Shown: positions 52,450-59,349 of the stretch, one piece after another
Layout of the letters: each line of letters starts with the position of its first letter
Numbering within the stretch: the first letter of the stretch is position 1
NCBI GenBank assembly: GCA_934101115.1
Contig: CAKOPW010000004.1
Span: 25,478-89,477, forward strand
Length of the DNA stretch: 64,000 nucleotides
Direction of reading: 5' to 3'
Source: an uncultured Bacilli bacterium
Lineage (GTDB): Bacteria; Bacillota_I; Bacilli_A; RF39; UBA660
Made by a program: the position numbers and the translations under genes
The notes under the pieces: generated by a model
Told to the model about the DNA's origin: nothing
Seen by the model: only the letters and a program-made list of their open reading frames with translations
The model's database searches: none

Positions 52450-53188
52450 TATTTATACTGATGATGAAATTAAATTAATTAAGGAATCAGGTCATATTAC
52501 ATACGAAACTCATCAATATTTAAAACAATTTTTAAAACCTGGAGTAACAACTAAATATATAGATGATTTAGCTGGAGAATTCATTAGAAGCAAAGGCGGA
52601 GTGCCTAGTTGCTTAGGATATGAAGGTTATCCTGGAAATATATGTATTTCAGTAAATGATGAAGTTGTACATGGAATCGGAAGCGATAGATGTCTTGAAG
52701 AAGGCGATATCGTTACTCTTGATATTTGTACACTTTATAAAGGTTATCATTCTGATTCGGCATGGACTTATCCAGTAGGTAAGATAAATAAAGAAAAAGA
52801 ATACTTAATGCATCATACTGAAAAGGCATTATTTACTGGATTAAAAGAATTGAAAGCTGGAGTTCCACTTGGAAATGCCTCAGCTAGAATTGGTCAATAT
52901 GCTAAAAAACATGGCTTAGGTGTTGTACATGAACTTGTTGGACACGGAGTAGGTCATGAATTACATGAAGATCCAGATGTTCCAAACTATGGAATTTACA
53001 ATACTGGAGTAAAACTAAAAGAAGGCATGGTTATAGCTGTCGAACCAATGTTAACAGCTGGAAAGAGATATGTTGTAATGTTAGATGACGATTGGACAAT
53101 CGTAACTGAAGATGGACGTCCAAGCGCTCACTTTGAACATACCGTTGCTATAAGAAAAGATGGATATGAAATTCTTACAGGAGAGTGA
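52442..53188 (+). CDS. map: Methionine aminopeptidase, type I
   Basis: 248 residues, typical MetAP-I. The five metal ligands are seen in order: Asp in DICTLYKGYHSDS (two), His in GHGVGHELHEDP, Glu in AVEPMLTAG and Glu in EHTVA. GVPSCLGYEGYPGNICIS and VNDEVVHGI are conserved. It removes the initiator Met. The adk-map-infA-rpmJ order is the usual Firmicute one. Confidence 0.97.
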   Translation: MINIYTDDEIKLIKESGHITYETHQYLKQFLKPGVTTKYIDDLAGEFIRSKGGVPSCLGYEGYPGNICISVNDEVVHGIGSDRCLEEGDIVTLDICTLYKGYHSDSAWTYPVGKINKEKEYLMHHTEKALFTGLKELKAGVPLGNASARIGQYAKKHGLGVVHELVGHGVGHELHEDPDVPNYGIYNTGVKLKEGMVIAVEPMLTAGKRYVVMLDDDWTIVTEDGRPSAHFEHTVAIRKDGYEILTGE

Positions 53189-53191
53189 AAA

Positions 53192-53404
53192 ATGGCTAAA
53201 GAGCAAAAAATTGAAGTCGAAGGTAAAGTAATCGACGTAACTCATGAAATATATAAGATTGAGTTAGATAATAAGCTTATTGTAACTGCCCGTGTTTCTG
53301 GTAAAATACGTATGAACATGATCCGTATTTTAGCAGGTGATAGAGTTACAGTAGAAATGTCACCAACTGATTTAACACATGGGATTATAAAATATAGAAA
53401 ATAA
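53192..53404 (+). CDS. infA: Translation initiation factor IF-1
   Basis: 70 residues, an S1/OB fold. IEVEGKVIDV, then VSGKIRMNMIRILAGDRVTVEMSP (conserved block) and DLTHGIIKYR match IF-1. It occupies the 30S A site during initiation. GGAGAGTG at the end of map serves as ribosome site. Confidence 0.96.
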   Translation: MAKEQKIEVEGKVIDVTHEIYKIELDNKLIVTARVSGKIRMNMIRILAGDRVTVEMSPTDLTHGIIKYRK

Positions 53405-53416
53405 TGGAGGTTATTT

Positions 53417-53530
53417 ATGAAAGTAAGAGCATCAGTTAAAAAAATGTGTGCAAAATGCAGAACAATAAAAAGAAAAGGTAAAATTAGAATTATTTGTGAA
53501 AATCCAAAACACAAACAAGTACAAGGCTAG
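53417..53530 (+). CDS. rpmJ: Ribosomal protein L36
   Basis: 37 residues. It reads MKVRASVKKMCAKCRTIK followed by a basic stretch, then CENPKHKQVQG. The four zinc ligands, C-x2-C, then C and H, are present, so this is the zinc-binding form. AATGGAGG precedes the ATG, and the place between infA and rpsM is standard. Confidence 0.96.
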   Translation: MKVRASVKKMCAKCRTIKRKGKIRIICENPKHKQVQG

Positions 53531-53544
53531 GAGGAAAATAATAT

Positions 53545-53919
53545 ATGGCACGTATTAAAAATATAGAATTACCAAAAGATAAAGCTTTATATATTGGTTT
53601 AACTGCTATTTATGGAGTAGGACAAAGCACTGCTAAAAAAATCTGTGCAGAAGCTAAAATTGATCCTGAAATGAAAGTAAGAGATTTAACTACTGAACAA
53701 GAAGCTTTATTAAGAACTGAAGTTGATAAATTTGTAGTTGAAGGAGAACTTCGTAGAGAAGTTCAAATGAACATCAAAAACAAAATGGAAATTAAATCTT
53801 ATCAAGGTATAAGACATATTAAAGGTTTACCAGTTCACGGACAAAGTACTAGAAGTAATGCTAAAACTCGTAAAGGAAAAGGTAAAGTAGTTGCTAACAA
53901 GAAAAAAGTTGGTAAATAA
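53545..53919 (+). CDS. rpsM: Ribosomal protein S13
   Basis: 124 residues, standard. ARIKNIELPKDKALYIGLTAIYGVG (N-terminal block), SYQGIRHIKGLPVHGQ and the basic tail are typical. S13 contacts the 50S and P-site tRNA. TAGGAGG precedes the ATG. Confidence 0.97.
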   Translation: MARIKNIELPKDKALYIGLTAIYGVGQSTAKKICAEAKIDPEMKVRDLTTEQEALLRTEVDKFVVEGELRREVQMNIKNKMEIKSYQGIRHIKGLPVHGQSTRSNAKTRKGKGKVVANKKKVGK

Positions 53920-53937
53920 TAAATAGGAGGTATAATA

Positions 53938-54321
53938 ATGGCTTATAATAGAAGAAAAAGAAAAATTAAAAAGAATATTCCTGAAGCTCAAGCTCATATA
54001 TCTTCATCTTATAATAATACATTAGTTACTATTACAGATAAAGATGGTAATACAATCAGTTGGGCATCTTCTGGAACTATTGGTTATAAAGGTAGTAAAA
54101 AGAAAACTCCTTATGCTGCAGGACTTGCTGCTGAATCTGCAGGAAAAGCTGCTATGGATGCTGGAGTTGTTAAAGTTGAAGTATTCGTTAAAGGATTAGG
54201 TGGAGGTAGAGAAACTGCTATCCGTTCACTTCAATCAGTAGGATTAGAAATCACAGCTATTAACGATGAAACACCAGTACCACATAATGGTTGTAGACCA
54301 CCAAAACGTCCAAGAAACTAA
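53938..54321 (+). CDS. rpsK: Ribosomal protein S11
   Basis: 127 residues, standard. AHISSSYNNTLVTITDKDGN, GGGRETAIRSLQSVGL and PHNGCRPPKRP are diagnostic. It lies in the 30S platform near the E-site mRNA. TAGGAGG precedes the ATG. Confidence 0.97.
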   Translation: MAYNRRKRKIKKNIPEAQAHISSSYNNTLVTITDKDGNTISWASSGTIGYKGSKKKTPYAAGLAAESAGKAAMDAGVVKVEVFVKGLGGGRETAIRSLQSVGLEITAINDETPVPHNGCRPPKRPRN

Positions 54322-54345
54322 TACAAAGGAAAAGAGGATTTAAAT

Positions 54346-55284
54346 ATGAATTTTGAAAAACCAGACTATAAAATTACTGAATATTGTGAAAGTAAGAATT
54401 ATGGAAAATTTGAACTAGAACCACTTGAAAGAGGTTTTGGTACAACTATAGGTAATGCATTAAGAAGAGTTATGTTATCTAGTATGCCTGGTTCGGCTGT
54501 TACTAGTGTTAAAATTGATGGAGTTTTACATGAATTCCAAAAAATTGATGGTGTTAGAGAAGATGTTATGAACATTATTCTTAATATCAAAACTTTAGTT
54601 GTAAAGAATCATTCAACAGAAAAGAAAGTAATTAAACTTTCTGCTGCTAAGGAAGGACCTGTTACAGCTGGTGAAATTGAACATGACGCTGATATCGAAA
54701 TAGTAAATCCTGATTTAGTTATTTGTAATTTAGTTAAGGGTGGAAAAATTGATATTGAAATGACTGTTAATAATGGTCGTGGATATGTTGATGCAAAAGA
54801 AAACAAAAAAACACTTGGAGATGTTGTTGGATTAATTCCTATTGATTCAATTTATTCTCCAGTTGAAAACGTAGCATTTGAGGTTGAAAGTGCTCGTGTA
54901 GGTCATAATGAAAACTATGACAAACTAATAATGTCTGTATACACTAATGGATCTATAACTCCAGAAGAATGTATGGCATTAGCAAGTAGAATTTTAATTG
55001 AACATTTAAATATTATTACTGATTTAAATCATATAGCTGATGTAACAGGAATAATTGCTGAAAAGAAAGTAGATACAATAACTAAAACACTTGAAACTCC
55101 AATTGAAGAAATTGAATTCAGTGTAAGAGCTTATAACTGCTTAAAGAGAGCAAATATTCATACAATGCAAGATTTAATTGATAAAAGAGAAGTTGAAGTT
55201 ACTAAGATTAGAAATTTAGGTAAGAAATCACTTAAAGAAGTAATCGATAAAGTAAACGAAATGGGATTAAAATTTAAAGACTAA
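54346..55284 (+). CDS. rpoA: RNA polymerase alpha subunit
   Basis: 312 residues. The N-terminal dimerisation domain contains EPLERGFGTTIGNALRRVML, VREDVMNIILNIK and the conserved loop around GDVVGLIPIDSIYSPV. The C-terminal domain, with two HhH-like motifs (YNCLKRANIHTMQDL and RNLGKKSLKEV), binds UP elements and activators. Both domains are present. AAAGAGG precedes the ATG. Confidence 0.98.
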   Translation: MNFEKPDYKITEYCESKNYGKFELEPLERGFGTTIGNALRRVMLSSMPGSAVTSVKIDGVLHEFQKIDGVREDVMNIILNIKTLVVKNHSTEKKVIKLSAAKEGPVTAGEIEHDADIEIVNPDLVICNLVKGGKIDIEMTVNNGRGYVDAKENKKTLGDVVGLIPIDSIYSPVENVAFEVESARVGHNENYDKLIMSVYTNGSITPEECMALASRILIEHLNIITDLNHIADVTGIIAEKKVDTITKTLETPIEEIEFSVRAYNCLKRANIHTMQDLIDKREVEVTKIRNLGKKSLKEVIDKVNEMGLKFKD

Positions 55285-55307
55285 AACCAAAGAAGGAGGA
55301 TATGACG

Positions 55308-55649
55308 ATGTATAGAAAATTAGGTAGAGAATCTAGAATCAGAAGAAGTATTCTTGCTGGAATCACTAAAGACGTAATCAATAATGGTTATGTTGTAACA
55401 ACTGAAGCTAGAGCTAAAGAAGTTAGAAAATTTGTTGATAAGATGATTACTTACGGAAAAACTGGTACATTAGTTTCAAGAAGAAAAGCATTAGCTTTCT
55501 TACATAATGATAAAGCTGTAGTAAGTAAAGTATTTGATGAATTAGCACCAAAATATGCAAATAGAAATGGTGGATATACAAGAATCATTAAATTAAAAGA
55601 AAGAATTGGCGATGACGCCTTAACTGTTAGACTTGAATTAGTTGACTAA
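55308..55649 (+). CDS. rplQ: Ribosomal protein L17
   Basis: 113 residues, standard for Firmicutes. MYRKLGRESRIRRSILAG at the start and a C-terminal IKLKERIGDDA are typical. An ATG at 55302 is only two bases from GGAGG; ATG 55308 is 8 bases away and is the family start. Last gene of the ribosomal block; the terminator begins inside it. Confidence 0.96.
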   Translation: MYRKLGRESRIRRSILAGITKDVINNGYVVTTEARAKEVRKFVDKMITYGKTGTLVSRRKALAFLHNDKAVVSKVFDELAPKYANRNGGYTRIIKLKERIGDDALTVRLELVD

Positions 55650-55663
55650 TCAAGTCTTTTTTT
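55629..55663 (+). terminator. Terminator of the ribosomal protein block
   Basis: AGACTTGA-A-TTAG pairs with CTAA-TCAAGTCT (one bulged A) over loop TTGA, followed by seven T residues. Confidence 0.88.
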
Positions 55664-55670
55664 ATGAAAA

Positions 55671-55912
55671 AGTAAACTTTACACATACTAAAAATAAAGA
55701 ATACAATTACAACAAATATGTAGTATAATTAAAAATAGGATAGGTGTGTGAAATTAGGTGAAAATAAAAAATGTAATGTAAAATAATTTATAAGTTGTGT
55801 AATTTAATTTGCAAAAATTAAAAAAATTTTAAAATTTTGTGTAAACCCTTCAAAACGACTTGAAAATCGGGGGGGGTATTATAAAATAAAATAGTAGAAA
55901 GTAGGTAAAAAT
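55671..55912 (+). repeat. Duplicated upstream block, copy 1
   Basis: About 240 bases before the first variable-tail gene, matched by 57261-57482 before the second. Shared parts in order: GTAAACTTTAC (an inverted repeat), GTATAATTAAAAATA, GATAGGTGTGTGAAA, AATAAAAAATGTAA, then TGTGTAAACCCTTC, ACGACTTGAAAATCGGGG and TATTATAAAATAAA. The AT-rich middle differs most. No ORF is supported in it. Confidence 0.8.
55860..55885 (+). promoter_or_regulatory. Promoter-like element with G8 tract in the spacer, copy 1
   Basis: TTGAAA (55860-55865) and TATAAA (55880-55885) are 14 bases apart; TATTAT at 55877 is an alternative -10. Eight consecutive G residues (55869-55876) fill most of the spacer, rare in a region this AT-rich. 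Confidence 0.5.
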
Positions 55913-57094
55913 ATGAAGAAGAAAAGTATGCTTATAGTAGCAATATTACTAATGAGTATTGGATTTGCAGCAGTAAGTGCAACATTAATAATAAATGGAA
56001 ATGCAAAGGTAAGTGAAAACGAAGAAGATTTTAGTGTAATCTTCACAGCTGCAAGTATAGACGGAAAGGATGTATATAGTTCTGTAATAGATGATACAAA
56101 GAAAACAATAACATTTACAACAAGTGAATTAAAAACACTTAATCAAACATCAGTACTTGCATATGAAGTAACAAACAACTCAAGTCAATATGATGCAGAA
56201 GTAGTAGTAACATGTGTACCAAAGACTGGAACAACAGCAAAATATACAAGTATCAAAAATAAACTAGAAAATGATGCAACGAAAGTATTAGCAAAAGAAA
56301 CATTAAATGGAACATTAACAGTAACACTAAATCAAGTAGCAACAGAAGAAGTAAGTGAAGAATATACATGTAAGTTAGAATTTAATGCAGTAGAAAGAGA
56401 TACAATTGGCGTAGAATTAACTCAATTTCAAAAAGACAGTTGGGCAACAATAGCAGCAAATGTAAAAGCTGGAAATATAAGTAAATATAATGTTGGAGAT
56501 ACAAAAGAAGTAGACCTAGGATCTCTTGGAATACATACAGTAAGAATATCCAACATGAGTGCATGTACAAATGGGGAAACAGGTGAAACAGCATGCGGAT
56601 TTGTAGTGGAATTTGCCGATATAATAACAAATCAAAAATTTAATAGCACAGGCAAAAATATAGGTGGCTGGAAAGATTCAGAACTACGTACATATATAAA
56701 TGGAACAATATATAATGCACTACCAAGTGAATTACAAAATGTAATAGTTTCAACAAAAGTAGTATCAGGACATGGAAATACATCAGGAGAAGAAAACTTT
56801 GAAACACAAGACAAATTATATTTGTTAAATGCTCAAGAAGTTTGGAATGGTAATAGTTATGATACATCAGTAGGAACATCAAAACAATTAGATTATTATA
56901 AGAATCAAGGAGTAACAACAAGTAGTTATGCAGGAGCAATAAAACAATACAACGGAGGTAACTCATGGTGGTGGCTACGTTCGGCTGATTCTAGCACTTC
57001 CAGAGCCTTCATTATCGTCTACAGCGGTGGTGGATGGGACAACTCCTATGTGGGCAACTCTCATGGGGTCTCTCCAGCTTTCCGAATCGCATAA
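55913..57094 (+). CDS. Secreted/membrane-anchored variable-tail protein, copy 1 (DUF6273-like)
   Basis: 393 residues. A basic start and hydrophobic segment (about 5-27, MLIVAILLMSIGFAAVSATL) form a signal peptide or anchor resembling SipW-type substrates. Residues of about 30-165 form a beta-rich domain with two cysteines (VVVTCVPK, EYTCKLEF). The C-terminal half is DUF6273-like (KDSWATIAANVK, VRISNMSACT, GFVVEFADIITNQKF, LRTYINGTIYNALP, WWWLRSADS, SPAFRIA), a fold related to C-type-lectin/FGE-type domains. Upstream the sequence is closely similar to the next gene, but the last 47 codons are highly divergent and GC-rich (53% by hand count). No RBS as strong as in nearby genes; GTAGGT lies 8 bases before ATG. 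Confidence 0.8.
   Translation: MKKKSMLIVAILLMSIGFAAVSATLIINGNAKVSENEEDFSVIFTAASIDGKDVYSSVIDDTKKTITFTTSELKTLNQTSVLAYEVTNNSSQYDAEVVVTCVPKTGTTAKYTSIKNKLENDATKVLAKETLNGTLTVTLNQVATEEVSEEYTCKLEFNAVERDTIGVELTQFQKDSWATIAANVKAGNISKYNVGDTKEVDLGSLGIHTVRISNMSACTNGETGETACGFVVEFADIITNQKFNSTGKNIGGWKDSELRTYINGTIYNALPSELQNVIVSTKVVSGHGNTSGEENFETQDKLYLLNAQEVWNGNSYDTSVGTSKQLDYYKNQGVTTSSYAGAIKQYNGGNSWWWLRSADSSTSRAFIIVYSGGGWDNSYVGNSHGVSPAFRIA
56951..57091 (+). other. Hypervariable C-terminal cassette, copy 1
   Basis: 47 codons with 75 of 141 bases G or C, against about 27% in the gene upstream. Aligned without gaps to the second copy (58536-58676), 25 of the 47 residues differ, while WW, RS, DS, F, V, G, W, S, G and the final SPAFRIA are kept. 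Nine of the differing positions have codons ending in C (AGC, TCC, TAC, AGC, GAC, AAC, TCC, GGC, AAC). Confidence 0.7.
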
Positions 57095-57125
57095 ACAATG
57101 CAGATATAAAAAACTGTAAAATGAA

Positions 57126-57191
57126 GTGAACTTAAGTGGAGATGCACAAACCAATCCGAGAAGTTATTTATTGGGTAACGCTAATGAATGA
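57126..57191 (+). pseudogene. Remnant of a DUF6273-type C-terminal tail
   Basis: In a frame different from the gene just upstream, 21 codons read VNLSGDAQTNPRSYLL then GNANE and a TGA stop. The SGD-x3-NP pattern resembles the tail SGDGSAENPYIFK of the 6869-7960 protein. It has no start site of its own and may be a relic of the earlier 3' end of this gene, displaced when the variable cassette with its own stop was acquired. Confidence 0.4.
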
Positions 57192-57217
57192 AATATATTA
57201 ATTATGTTTTTATAAAA

Positions 57218-57259
57218 AAATACACATTAGTATAATATAACTATTGTGTATTTTTTTTT
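57218..57259 (+). terminator. Terminator after variable-tail gene 1
   Basis: AAATACACA (57218-57226) pairs with TGTGTATTT (57245-57253), followed by a run of T residues; the loop is 18 bases and AT-rich. Confidence 0.72.
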
Positions 57260-57260
57260 G

Positions 57261-57482
57261 AAAAGTAAACTTTACACGCCTAAAAATAAAATACGCAAAC
57301 TACAACAAATGTGCAGTATAATTAAAAATATGATAGGTGTGTGAAACTAGGTGGAAATAAAAAATGTAAGTTAAATTATCTTAAAGTGTAAAAAATTAGA
57401 AATTTGTGTAAACCCTTCCAAACGACTTGAAAATCGGGGAGGGGGTATTATAAAATAAAGGAAGAATAGGTGTGTGTGAAAT
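57261..57482 (+). repeat. Duplicated upstream block, copy 2
   Basis: Matches the block at 55671-55912 in the same order of shared elements, with a shorter AT-rich middle. Together with the genes it shows a tandem duplication with a unit of about 1.6 kb. Confidence 0.8.
57427..57454 (+). promoter_or_regulatory. Promoter-like element with interrupted G tract in the spacer, copy 2
   Basis: TTGAAA (57427-57432) and TATAAA (57449-57454) are 16 bases apart, two more than in copy 1. The added length lies in the G tract, GGGGAGGGGG (57436-57445). Confidence 0.5.
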
Positions 57483-58679
57483 ATGAAGAAAAGGAGTGCA
57501 ATAATAATTTCAATTATTTTGATGTCTATTGGATTTGCAGCAATCTCAACAACATTAATAATAAATGGAAATGCGAATGTAAGTGAAAATGAAGAAGATT
57601 TCTCAGTAATATTCACTGATGCAAGTTTAGATGGAAAGGATGTATATTCAACTGTTGTAGATGATACAAAAAAGATAATAACTTTTGAAACAAGTGAATT
57701 AAAAACACTTAATCAAACATCAGTACTTACATATGAAGTAACGAACAACTCGAGCAATTATGATGCAAATGTAGCAGTTACATGTGTACCAAAGGATGGA
57801 ACAACAGCAAAATATACAAGTATCAAAAATAAATTAGACAATGATGAAACAGTTGTAAAAGCAAAAAGTTCAATAAATGGAACATTAACAGTAACACTAG
57901 ATAAAACATCAACAGAAGAAGTAAGTGAAGAATATACATGTAAATTAGAATTTAATGCCGTAGAAAGAGATACAATAGGAGAAGAAATACCAGCTTTTCA
58001 AAAAGATAGTTGGACAACAATTGCAGCAAATGTTAAAAGTGGAAACACAAGTAAATATAATGTAGGAGATACAAAAGAAGTTGACCTAGTTGATTTAGGA
58101 ACACATACAGTGCGCATTTCAAACATGAGTGAATGTACAAATGGAGAAACAAGTGAAACAGCGTGCGGATTTGTAGTTGAATTTACTGACATTATAACAA
58201 ATCAAAAATTTAATAGTATTTTTACGGGTTCAGGAGGATGGAGAGATTCAGAGATACGCACATATATAAATGGGACAATATATAATGAACTACCAAGTGA
58301 ATTACAAAATGTAATAGTGTCTACTAAAGTAATATCAGGGTACGGGAGTAATGATTCCAGCAATTTTGAAACAGTCGATAAATTATACTTATTAAGTGGG
58401 CGTGAAATTTATGAGGATGGAACAAGTAATCAAATCAGCACTCATGATACATCGTACAACACTACAAAACAATTAGATTATTATAAAAATCTAGGAATAA
58501 ATACAGATAATTATATTGGAGTAAAAAAACAATATAACGGAAGTGATTCATATTGGTGGTTTCGTTCAGTTGATTCTAATTATGAGAGCAGTTTTTTAAG
58601 TGTTAATGATTCTGGCAATTGGTGTGGTCGTGCTGCAGACCATTCTTATGGTATTTCACCAGCTTTCCGAATCGCATGA
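57483..58679 (+). CDS. Secreted/membrane-anchored variable-tail protein, copy 2 (DUF6273-like)
   Basis: 398 residues, tandem paralogue of the gene at 55913. The signal/anchor segment (MSIGFAAISTTLIINGNA), the two-cysteine beta domain and the DUF6273-like half (DSWTTIAANVK, VRISNMSECT, LRTYINGTIYNELP-like EIRTYINGTIYN) are about three-quarters identical by eye. It differs by short insertions near residues 300-330 and by the 47-codon tail (WWFRSVDSNYESSF, then GISPAFRIA). The shared last 19 bases before the stop (CCAGCTTTCCGAATCGCAT) are identical in both. GGTGTGTGTG precedes the ATG. A surface recognition role is inferred. Confidence 0.8.
   Translation: MKKRSAIIISIILMSIGFAAISTTLIINGNANVSENEEDFSVIFTDASLDGKDVYSTVVDDTKKIITFETSELKTLNQTSVLTYEVTNNSSNYDANVAVTCVPKDGTTAKYTSIKNKLDNDETVVKAKSSINGTLTVTLDKTSTEEVSEEYTCKLEFNAVERDTIGEEIPAFQKDSWTTIAANVKSGNTSKYNVGDTKEVDLVDLGTHTVRISNMSECTNGETSETACGFVVEFTDIITNQKFNSIFTGSGGWRDSEIRTYINGTIYNELPSELQNVIVSTKVISGYGSNDSSNFETVDKLYLLSGREIYEDGTSNQISTHDTSYNTTKQLDYYKNLGINTDNYIGVKKQYNGSDSYWWFRSVDSNYESSFLSVNDSGNWCGRAADHSYGISPAFRIA
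58536..58676 (+). other. Hypervariable C-terminal cassette, copy 2
   Basis: 47 codons, 56 of 141 bases G or C. Where copy 1 has nine codons ending in C at differing positions, this copy has mostly codons ending in T (AAT, AAT, GAT, TGT, GGT, CGT, CAT) with GAG and GAC as exceptions. Changes are concentrated in first and second codon positions. Confidence 0.7.
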
Positions 58680-58792
58680 CATATTTAGCTAAATAAAATA
58701 TAAATATGTTTAATACTGGTAGACAATTAAATCAAGTATAAAGTACCTTTACAAAAAATAATCTATTTCTTATAATTAACTTGTGATGATTT

Positions 58793-59038
58793 ATGAAAAA
58801 AGATAATTTTGGTGCATTAGTTGTGCTTATTAATATAGTACTCACTTTATTTTTATTAACTATGAAAGAAGATAAAATGTCATATTTTATAGTTGCTATA
58901 ATATCTAATATAATTGCTATTATATTTAGCATATTTGTATTAAATAAACAAAATAAAAAACTAATGAATGTTATTTCATTAGTTACAAATATAATTATTA
59001 TGGTTTGTGCAGTTATATATGGAATATATTTTATCTAA
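58793..59038 (+). CDS. Small three-helix membrane protein
   Basis: 81 residues, family not recognised. Hydrophobic segments at about 8-23, 29-50 and 58-80, with short charged loops (MKEDKM, NKQNKK). TTGTGATG precedes the ATG. It stands alone between the variable-tail genes and a convergent small gene whose stop lies inside its last codons. A transport or toxin-like role is possible but nothing in the sequence shows one. Confidence 0.6.
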   Translation: MKKDNFGALVVLINIVLTLFLLTMKEDKMSYFIVAIISNIIAIIFSIFVLNKQNKKLMNVISLVTNIIIMVCAVIYGIYFI

Positions 59039-59249
59039 AAAAAGTTAATGAATTATTTTTTTGAACTGGTTTTTCTTTAAAAGTCAGTTCTTTTTTTTCG
59101 GGTTGTTTATTTTCGATTTTAAACTCGTTAATTTTTGTTTTTATGGTTTTTATAGTAGGGTTAAGATCTTTTATTAATGGTAATGCACGTTTAGTAATAT
59201 TTAAGAATCTTAAGCTACTTGAAAGAATTGAAGAAAGATTGAAATTCAT
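59031..59249 (-). CDS. Small YqfQ/VrrA-like protein
   Basis: 72 residues. An amphipathic start (NFNLSSILSSSLRFLN) is followed by ITKRALPLIKDLNPTIKTIKTKINEF, reminiscent of YqfQ-type proteins (a run like ALPLVQQYNPMIKN), and a Lys/Glu-rich tail. The resemblance is weak. It is judged real because AGGTGAAATATT precedes its ATG on the minus strand. It overlaps the end of the convergent small membrane protein gene by 8 bases. Confidence 0.55.
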   Translation of the reverse strand: MNFNLSSILSSSLRFLNITKRALPLIKDLNPTIKTIKTKINEFKIENKQPEKKELTFKEKPVQKNNSLTFFR

Positions 59250-59290
59250 AATATTTCACCTAATAAATTATATGAAATAAATAAAAATAG

Positions 59291-59318
59291 TTTACTAATT
59301 TTTCTAATATGGTATAAT
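59291..59318 (+). promoter_or_regulatory. Promoter of the gspF-pilD operon
   Basis: TTTACT (59291-59296), 16-base spacer, TATAAT (59313-59318), about 32 bases before the start codon. Confidence 0.65.
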
Positions 59319-59349
59319 TTAAATTAGAGAATACTAGGGAGTGATTAAA

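Larger units (their letters stand above)
57095..57482. other. 388-base intergenic region between the two variable-tail genes
   Basis: It holds, in order, the tail remnant (57126-57191), a terminator (57218-57259) and the second copy of the duplicated upstream block (57261-57482). No complete gene, tRNA or template-repeat-like copy of the GC-rich cassettes was seen in it. Confidence 0.7.

Noticed and set aside
55664..55912. tRNA or other stable RNA in the gap after rplQ
   Set aside because: No cloverleaf elements or T-loop sequence were found; the gap is explained by the duplicated upstream block.
57126..57191. DGR template repeat candidate near the variable genes
   Set aside because: The segment between the two genes does not match the GC-rich cassettes, and no reverse transcriptase frame occurs anywhere in the window.
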